DNA from: Bifidobacterium sp. WK012_4_13
Lineage (GTDB): Bacteria; Actinomycetota; Actinomycetes; Actinomycetales; Bifidobacteriaceae
Direction of reading: 5' to 3'
Length of the DNA stretch: 64,000 nucleotides
Assembly: GCF_041080835.1 (NCBI RefSeq)
Contig: NZ_CP129683.1
Coordinates: 992,001 to 1,056,000 of the forward strand
Shown here: piece by piece, positions 58,680-64,000 of the stretch
How the letters are laid out: each line of letters starts with the position of its first letter
How positions within the stretch are numbered: the stretch's first letter is position 1
Notes under the pieces: model-generated
Told to the model about the DNA's origin: nothing
The model's database searches: none
What the model saw: only the letters and a program-made list of their open reading frames with translations
Made by a program: the position numbers and the translations under genes

Positions 58680-60173
58680 ATGAGTAGGTCGAAATCATCA
58701 CATTCAAGCGCCAACGCCCTTGCCAAGGTCGCTCGGGATGCCGCCGCTCTCTTCAACCCCGAACTACGCAAGGTCGGCCAGCGCAGCGATGAGGAGCATC
58801 CATCCAAGCCCGGTAAATTCGAGAAGTCCCCGCAGCCTCAGCCAAAGGGCAAGCATGGCGGCGACAAGACATCGGATGAGCATCTCCCCGACGTGGACCT
58901 GGCCACCATTGCAGAGGATGCCCAGAAGGCCGAGGATGCCGCAAGCGACCTTCGGCTCAAGACAAGGCATGATGCGAAGCCCCAGCTGCCCAAGGCAGTT
59001 GAGATTGCCTTGGGCAAGGCTCTCGGACATCTCGATCATGACCTGGACTGGTACAAGAATCTCAGTGCCACGGACAGGAACCTTCTCATCCTCATCATTC
59101 GCACCGCAGTTGCGGACTTCATTGCATGGATGAAGGAATATCGCAAATCGCCCGATTCGACGACGGGGCCAAGGCCCTCCACCGACCATATCTTCTTCGT
59201 GGCGCCGCTTGAATTCACCAAGGCAATCAGCCTGCATCAGGCGTTGGAGGTCACCCGCTTCATCGTTGACATTCTGGAACGCAACGTCGAAGGCTTTGCC
59301 GAGAATGGCGACGAGCAGGAGATTCGAAATGGCATGCTCTACTATGCCCGGGAGGTCGCCTTTTCGGCGGCATCAGTCTATGCCACATCTGCAGAGGCGC
59401 GTGGCGATTGGGATGCCCGCATCGAGACGCTGACCATTGAGGATCTCATCGATGGGGTGATTGACCACCAGGTCGTCGCACGAATGAGCATGCTGGGGTG
59501 GCCCGTTGACTATCACTGCTTCGCTGTGATCGGAAAGCTTGCGGATACCACTGAAATGGGTTCAGGAATCGCACAGCGGCGCATGCGCAGTCTGATACGA
59601 GGCCGTGGAGCGGAATGCATGATGTCGAGTCATGACGACATGCTCATCACACTCATCGACCCCCGAGGCCACGGCACCCCTGAGGAACTATGCGAAGCCA
59701 TTCTGCGTTACTTCAACGACGAGCCGGTCTGTCTGGGCCCGCTCCGCACGCATATCGAAGGTGCCTCACAGACCATACGCGCTGCAATGCGCACCGTCGC
59801 AGCCACCCCGGCACTCGTCGGGATGAATATGACCCACGGATTCCCACGACCTCTGCGCGCCGACGACGCCCTTCCGGAACGCGCGCTCTTCGGAGATGAC
59901 GAGGCGCGCAGTGAACTCTACGAGTCGATCTACATGACATTGCGTGGCGAGGATGGTGACAATCCTCTTCTCACCACACTGCAGACTTTCCTGCTGTCGG
60001 GCAGCTCACTCGAAACAACCGCGCGTGAGCTCAACGTACATCCAAACACCGTTCGATACCGTCTCAAGCGCTCGATCGAGGTCACTGGCTGGGATCCCAT
60101 GAATCCGCGCGAAGCATACGTGCTTCTCACAGCGGTGAAAATCGGTCTGATCATGGATGCACGCAAGTCATAA
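58680..60173 (+). CDS. PucR-type regulator, candidate FasR
   Basis: A 497-residue regulator. The N-terminal half is partly low complexity and Pro/Lys-rich (residues about 25-70) and helical. The C-terminal HTH_30 lies at about 420-480: LLSGSSLETTARELNVHPNTVRYRLKRSIEVTGWDPMNPREAY. Streptomyces FasR, an activator of fatty acid synthesis genes, has the same layout and lies beside FAS genes. Here the gene is 11 kb from fas but in the same locus, so a role in controlling lipid synthesis is likely. ATG 58680 is chosen because it begins the conserved part. Confidence 0.82.
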   Translation: MSRSKSSHSSANALAKVARDAAALFNPELRKVGQRSDEEHPSKPGKFEKSPQPQPKGKHGGDKTSDEHLPDVDLATIAEDAQKAEDAASDLRLKTRHDAKPQLPKAVEIALGKALGHLDHDLDWYKNLSATDRNLLILIIRTAVADFIAWMKEYRKSPDSTTGPRPSTDHIFFVAPLEFTKAISLHQALEVTRFIVDILERNVEGFAENGDEQEIRNGMLYYAREVAFSAASVYATSAEARGDWDARIETLTIEDLIDGVIDHQVVARMSMLGWPVDYHCFAVIGKLADTTEMGSGIAQRRMRSLIRGRGAECMMSSHDDMLITLIDPRGHGTPEELCEAILRYFNDEPVCLGPLRTHIEGASQTIRAAMRTVAATPALVGMNMTHGFPRPLRADDALPERALFGDDEARSELYESIYMTLRGEDGDNPLLTTLQTFLLSGSSLETTARELNVHPNTVRYRLKRSIEVTGWDPMNPREAYVLLTAVKIGLIMDARKS

Positions 60174-60355
60174 GCCTGGGTTGGGGTGATTCTCGCCATT
60201 TGCAGCATTGCAGTATTGCAGTATTTGCAACATGGAAAGACCGGTCTTGGAACGGCCGTCGAGAATCGGCTACTGCAACCACACCATGACTGCAACTGCA
60301 CCAATGGTCATACTCATTTCACCTGGTGGAGGCGAATGCGTCTCGGTGCTGGAAA

Positions 60356-60395
60356 AACGGCCATGCCCAGCGAATTGACGCTGGGCATGGCCGTT
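60356..60395. terminator. Bidirectional terminator between the regulator and rplA
   Basis: A 16-bp perfect stem (60356-60371 with 60380-60395, core CGGCCATGCCCAGC) and an 8-base loop. The minus strand ends in TTTTTCC, serving rplA. Bases 60174-60355 hold nothing else that I can identify. Confidence 0.88.
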
Positions 60396-60414
60396 GAAAA
60401 TGAACGCTGACGCG

Positions 60415-61107
60415 TTACGACAGAATCGCTGGATCCAGAGGAATCCCTGGGCCCATCGTCGAGGTAATCGTGGCCTTGGTGATGTAGCGACCCTTGACGG
60501 TGCTCGGCTTCAAACGCTTGACTTCATCGGCGACTGCCTTGAAGTTCTCGTCCAGATCGCCTTCCGCGAAGGAAAGCTTGCCAATCAGGAAGCTCAGGTT
60601 ACCGTGCTTGTCGACGCGGAACTCAATCTTTCCACCCTTGATGTCGGAAACTGCCTTGGCGACATCCATGGTGACGGTACCGGTCTTGGGGTTTGGCATC
60701 AGACCACGAGGTCCGAGCACACGGCCGAGACGACCGACCTTGCCCATCATGTCTGGGGTCGCAACGACGGCATCGAAGTCAAGGTATCCATCAGAAACCT
60801 TGGCGATCAGCTCGTCATCGCCAACCTCGTCAGCTCCGGCCTCAGTCGCGGCCGTGGCCTGCGGGCCACGAGCGAAGACGATGACCTTGGCGGTCTTGCC
60901 GGTTCCATGAGGAAGGTTGACGGTGCCACGGACCAACTGGTCAGCCTTGCGGGGATCGACGCTGAGACGATACACGGCCTCGACGGTCTCATCGAAGCCA
61001 CGCTTCGGCAGGCTCTTGAGCAGAGCGATTGCCTCGTTCGCGGTATAGAGATTGTTGCGATCGACCTTTTCGGCCGCCTCGCGATATTTTTTGGAACGCT
61101 TTGCCAT
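60415..61107 (-). CDS. rplA: 50S ribosomal protein L1
   Basis: A 230-residue L1 protein of full normal length. It has [52 protein letters not shown], the [32 protein letters not shown] motif, and [26 protein letters not shown] end. It forms the L1 stalk of the ribosome and may repress its own operon. Starts 63 bases after rplK. Confidence 0.99.
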   Translation of the reverse strand: MAKRSKKYREAAEKVDRNNLYTANEAIALLKSLPKRGFDETVEAVYRLSVDPRKADQLVRGTVNLPHGTGKTAKVIVFARGPQATAATEAGADEVGDDELIAKVSDGYLDFDAVVATPDMMGKVGRLGRVLGPRGLMPNPKTGTVTMDVAKAVSDIKGGKIEFRVDKHGNLSFLIGKLSFAEGDLDENFKAVADEVKRLKPSTVKGRYITKATITSTMGPGIPLDPAILS

Positions 61108-61170
61108 CTGCTTCTCCTATTCAGCAGTCGCGGTGCGGGCTAGCGCGGCCCTACCGCTTAAACGAATGTT

Positions 61171-61602
61171 TCAGTCGGTGACCGTGATGCCCATTGAGCG
61201 TGCGGAACCTTCGATGATCTTCATTCCGGCTTCTACGTCACGAGCCGAAAGGTCAGCCATCTTGGTCTCCGCGATCTCGCGAACCTGTGCCTTGGTCACT
61301 GAGCCGACCTTGGTCGTCAGAGGATTTGCAGCACCCTTGGCGATGCCCGCAGCCTTGCGGAGCAAGTCAGCGGCCGGTGGGGTCTTGAGCACGAAGGTGA
61401 AGGTACGATCCTCAAAGACAGTGATCTCGACAGGAACGACCTGACCCATCTTGTCCTTGGTGGCATCGTTGTATGCCTTGCAGAAGTCCATGATGTTCAC
61501 GCCGTGTGAACCCAAAGCTGGGCCCAGCGGTGGAGCAGGATTGGCCTTGCCGGCTTGAATCTCGAGCTTGATAAGCGCAGAGACTTTCTTCTTAGGAGCC
61601 AT
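61171..61602 (-). CDS. rplK: 50S ribosomal protein L11
   Basis: A 143-residue protein with the highly conserved [33 protein letters not shown] and [14 protein letters not shown]. The 5' leader (61603-61700) has a 7-bp hairpin (CTGAGCC/GGCTCAG at 61678-61696) and a GCGGGAGG stretch, possibly the L1 autoregulation site. It is separated from nusG by a terminator and an inverted repeat. Confidence 0.99.
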   Translation of the reverse strand: MAPKKKVSALIKLEIQAGKANPAPPLGPALGSHGVNIMDFCKAYNDATKDKMGQVVPVEITVFEDRTFTFVLKTPPAADLLRKAAGIAKGAANPLTTKVGSVTKAQVREIAETKMADLSARDVEAGMKIIEGSARSMGITVTD

Positions 61603-61764
61603 ATTCCGGTTCTTCTTTCTGTAAAGCGGTTCTGACGGAACGGTTGGGTTCCTCCCGCAACTTACCTTTATTTCTTGCTGAGCCGATAGGGCTCAGAGCA
61701 ACTTTCTTATTATGCATGCAGTCGCGGACAACGCTCGCCCATCCGCACGGATTGGTCGAAAGTG

Positions 61765-61870
61765 CAAGTTTTTGGCACTTGTCTGAGTATATGAGCCGCA
61801 ATTCCTTGAAATGGCGAACGCAATGGAGCCCAAAATGGGCATTCATACTCAGACAAGTGCCAAAAACTTG
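61765..61870. repeat. Long inverted repeat, 26-base arms
   Basis: Arms 61765-61790 and 61845-61870 are perfectly complementary around a 54-base spacer, itself containing GCCC/GGGC. The arm has AAGTTTTTGGCACTTG then AGTATA, related to the arm of the repeat at 39580-39700. Confidence 0.92.
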
Positions 61871-61962
61871 GCATCTGGGACTCTTTCGCGAAAAAATGGG
61901 CCCGAGCATGGCGTCGGAGTGTCTCTGAAACCCTCATGCCTTGCCGGTTTGGGTCTTGAATC

Positions 61963-62000
61963 CGATTGGGGCGCAGACCTGATGGTCTGCGCCCCAATCG
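61963..62000 (-). terminator. Terminator hairpin after nusG
   Basis: A 17-bp perfect stem (core GATTGGGGCGCAGACC) with a 4-base loop, 35 bases after the nusG stop. It lacks a long T run but is strong enough to part nusG from rplK. Confidence 0.78.
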
Positions 62001-62034
62001 GCAGCGTGCAAGCTGAAAGCGTGGATGCTCCGAC

Positions 62035-63054
62035 TCAGGAAATCTTCTCGACCTGTTCGAAGCTGAGCTCGACCGGCGTATCCCTGCCGAAGATGGAAAC
62101 CAGCACGGTGAGTTTCTGCGTTGCCGGTTCGACCTCGGAAACGACCGCAGGCATCGTTGCGAAAGGACCCTCGGTAACGGTGACCTGATCGCCGGCCTTG
62201 AAGGAAACCTCCACCTTGCGCTTCTTGGCAGCGGCAGGCTTGTCGCCAGATTCCTTCAACGCCTCGGACGCGATCATCGGAGCCATCATGTTGACGACTT
62301 CCTTCCGAGATAGCGGCGCAGGTTCACGGGACGGACCGACGAAGCCTGTGACGGCTTCGGTCTCACGCACGATGCGACGCGCATCCTCGTCCGGCCACAT
62401 GCGAATGAGGACATAGCCAGGAATCCGGACTCGGGTGATGATCTTCTTGCCCTTGTCCGTGTGCTTCTCGACCTCTTCCATGGGAATCTCGACCTGGAAG
62501 ATCCTGTCTTCGAGACCGAATGAGGTCACACGGGACTCTATGTTGGCCTTCACACGCTTCTCGTAGCCCGAATAGGTATGCAGGACGTACCATTTGCCTT
62601 CAAGCGTGCGCAGTTGCTTGGAGAATGCCTTTACCGCCCGTTCGCCAGCATCATCTGAACTCTCAGCATCCGCCGAATCTTCAGCAGTTTCGGAAGCATC
62701 AGCATTGTCGGAAGCAACGTCATCGTCTGAAACATCGGTGTCGCCAGAAACATCAGCATCTCCGGAAACATCGTCGATCGCAGCATCCGACGATGCATCT
62801 GCAACAGCCTCGGCATGTGGGTCCGAAGAAAGCTCTGCAGTCGTTCCCGTCGCGGTCTCGTCAGCCGGTTCTTCACCATCCGCTGCCTTGTCCAGCTCAT
62901 GTACCTGCTCTTGAGGCTGATCGGTGGAAACCGCCGGATCCCCTTCCAACGGTTCTGTGTCGGCAGCCAGACCATTCTCGAATTGCTGAGCATCGTTCAA
63001 TGCTTCATCGGCAACCGGAGCCTCGTTATCGATGTTTTCTTGTTCATCAGTCAT
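62035..63054 (-). CDS. nusG: Transcription elongation factor NusG
   Basis: A 339-residue protein. The NGN domain (about residues 150-265) has [21 protein letters not shown] and [35 protein letters not shown]; the KOW domain ends the protein ([26 protein letters not shown]). The first 145 residues are a very acidic, Ser/Ala/Asp-rich extension, longer than in most bacteria but known in actinobacteria. NusG links RNA polymerase to ribosomes and Rho. Confidence 0.97.
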   Translation of the reverse strand: MTDEQENIDNEAPVADEALNDAQQFENGLAADTEPLEGDPAVSTDQPQEQVHELDKAADGEEPADETATGTTAELSSDPHAEAVADASSDAAIDDVSGDADVSGDTDVSDDDVASDNADASETAEDSADAESSDDAGERAVKAFSKQLRTLEGKWYVLHTYSGYEKRVKANIESRVTSFGLEDRIFQVEIPMEEVEKHTDKGKKIITRVRIPGYVLIRMWPDEDARRIVRETEAVTGFVGPSREPAPLSRKEVVNMMAPMIASEALKESGDKPAAAKKRKVEVSFKAGDQVTVTEGPFATMPAVVSEVEPATQKLTVLVSIFGRDTPVELSFEQVEKIS

Positions 63055-63081
63055 TCAAATATCACCTTTATGAGATTTATC

Positions 63082-63312
63082 TCAGCCGAACACCAGAAGG
63101 ACGAGCTTACCAAGCCCTATATCCATCACTGTCACGAATACCATAAGAATCAGGACGAACACGAACACCGCTACGGACCACAGCAACAAACCCTTGCGCG
63201 TCGGCGTGACCACCTTGCGCAACTCATCAATAATCTGCTTGATGAACAAACCTATGCGCATGAAGAAGTTGGGCTTTGGGTCCTTGTCTCCAGACCGCTT
63301 TGACTTCGCCAT
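63082..63312 (-). CDS. secE: Preprotein translocase subunit SecE
   Basis: A 76-residue protein with a polar start, then FFMRIGLFIKQIIDELRKVVTPTRKGLLLWSVAVFVFVLILMVFV: the amphipathic helix with the conserved VxTP motif and one membrane segment. ATG 63312 gives the usual length. It precedes nusG by 27 bases. Confidence 0.96.
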   Translation of the reverse strand: MAKSKRSGDKDPKPNFFMRIGLFIKQIIDELRKVVTPTRKGLLLWSVAVFVFVLILMVFVTVMDIGLGKLVLLVFG

Positions 63313-63348
63313 ATCCGTCCTTTTGTTCGCGATTATCGATTCTCTTTG

Positions 63349-63421
63349 CAGGGAAGGCGGGACTCGAACCCACAACCTACGGTTTTGGAGACCGTTGCGC
63401 TACCAATTGCGCCACTTCCCT
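63349..63421 (-). tRNA. tRNA-Trp (anticodon CCA)
   Basis: Acceptor AGGGAAG/CTTCCCT, anticodon stem ACGGT/ACCGT with loop CTCCAAA, T loop TTCGAGT. CCA is not encoded. It lies 36 bases upstream of secE, as often in actinobacteria. Confidence 0.96.
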
Positions 63422-63590
63422 AAGTGAACTTTGCCCATACTACTCACCTCGTTGGAGATTTTCGTCTCACCGGGCAAAACCGCCAAATCGACAGTTTAGC
63501 GTTCAAAATGCAATTCGTCCACCTGACAGCGCGCTCAATGCCGAAGAATCTTCTCCTCATCGTCATCGAATCGTTGGAAGAAGCAGAAAT

Positions 63591-64000
63591 TCAGGCTTCT
63601 GCCCACTTCCTGAAACGCTGCATTCCCTCTATCAGATCATTGTCTTCAAGTGCATACGAGAAGCGAAGATATCCTTCTGCTCCGAACGCCTCACCGGGCA
63701 CAGCAGCGATATGGGCCTCCTCCAGCAACGCAGCAGCCAACTCAGCAGACGAATGCGAAACCGTTCCATGAGGACCATGCGGCTGACCGAGCAAGGCGCT
63801 GACATCGCAGAACGCATAGAAGGCGCCGGTCGGTTTTGGGCAGAAGACTCCTGGAATCTCGTTCAGCATCCTTTCGATGCGCTGACGACGAATGTCGAAG
63901 GCCTCTCGCATCTGCGACACGGCACTCAGGTCTCCTGAAACGGCAGCCAAGGCTGCACGCTGGCTGACGTCAGACACATTCGAGCTCAGATGCCCCTGCA
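63591..64000 (-). CDS. PLP-dependent aminotransferase, C-terminal part
   Basis: The last 136 residues of a class I/II aminotransferase; the 5' part lies beyond the window. It has [15 protein letters not shown] (near the active-site Lys domain border), [37 protein letters not shown] and [29 protein letters not shown], where the Arg (RFSYA) binds the substrate carboxylate. It is most like aspartate aminotransferases of the I-gamma type. Confidence 0.92.
   Translation of the reverse strand, partial: QGHLSSNVSDVSQRAALAAVSGDLSAVSQMREAFDIRRQRIERMLNEIPGVFCPKPTGAFYAFCDVSALLGQPHGPHGTVSHSSAELAAALLEEAHIAAVPGEAFGAEGYLRFSYALEDNDLIEGMQRFRKWAEA

Larger units (their letters stand above)
61603..62034. other. 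432-base gap between nusG and rplK
   Basis: Holds the rplK leader, a large inverted repeat (61765-61870) and the nusG terminator. Short frames here are made by the inverted repeat and are not genes. Confidence 0.7.

Noticed and set aside
61644..61997. Short frames in the nusG-rplK gap
   Set aside because: They owe their length to the inverted repeat; both strands give similar peptides, as expected from a palindrome.
1..64000. CRISPR arrays
   Set aside because: No series of regularly spaced 25-40-base repeats was seen; the tandem repeats found are 6, 11 and 21 bases in period.
1..64000. Insertion sequences or transposases
   Set aside because: No DDE transposase or IS-type terminal repeat pair was recognised; the only recombinase is the phage integrase.

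Overview
The window is from a high-GC Gram-positive actinobacterium, most likely a Bifidobacterium. The main reason is a single type I fatty acid synthase of about 3,120 residues, laid out head to tail with an acyl-CoA carboxylase pair, a biotin ligase and a biotin ECF transporter. The species cannot be read from this sequence.

About 1-36.6 kb is most of a temperate siphophage (prophage) lodged at a tRNA-Gly(TCC) gene. The right boundary is visible (integrase, arm-type repeats, tRNA-Gly); the left boundary lies before the window. Nearly all phage genes are on the minus strand, so the phage map reads right to left: integrase (35.2-36.5 kb); an accessory slot plus immunity genes on the plus strand (32.2-35.2 kb: XRE repressor, ImmA-type protease, an MmpS-like membrane protein, and an overlapping pair of unknown genes, the second with DUF1828/DUF1829-like features); a Cro-like gene and a tightly overlapped early operon (24.3-32.1 kb: HTH proteins, RecT, SSB, a PD-(D/E)XK-like nuclease, a replisome organizer with iteron-like repeats, a helicase-loader-like protein); a small accessory island (22.6-24.3 kb: DUF4145 protein, tRNA-Gln, small membrane protein); packaging and head genes (HNH, TerS, TerL, portal, MuF, scaffold, HK97 capsid; 16.8-22.6 kb); neck and tail genes with a classic G/GT frameshift (5.1-16.8 kb) and one reversed cargo gene (bPH-SHOCT); a lipoprotein, a secreted GH25 lysin and a holin (2.2-4.5 kb); and late-end cargo (P63C and DUF3800 proteins; 0.1-1.9 kb).

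From 36.8 kb the chromosome resumes: a divergent LysE exporter and LysG-type regulator, then AcpS, FAS-I, AccD, AccC-BCCP and BirA on the minus strand, and BioY, EcfA and EcfT on the plus strand. This forms one metabolic chain: biotin is imported, ligated to the carboxylase, malonyl-CoA is made, and FAS-I (its ACP activated by AcpS) makes fatty acids. A DUF6020-like membrane protein and a PucR-type regulator resembling Streptomyces FasR follow. The window ends with rplA, rplK, nusG, secE, tRNA-Trp and the end of an aminotransferase gene.

Structure that genes do not explain includes two related long inverted repeats (39.6 and 61.8 kb), an 11-bp tandem repeat at 38.9 kb, hexanucleotide repeats inside birA and ecfA, duplicated terminators around the P63C gene, and a duplicated immA 3' end flanking a cargo gene. 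No CRISPR array or insertion sequence was seen.
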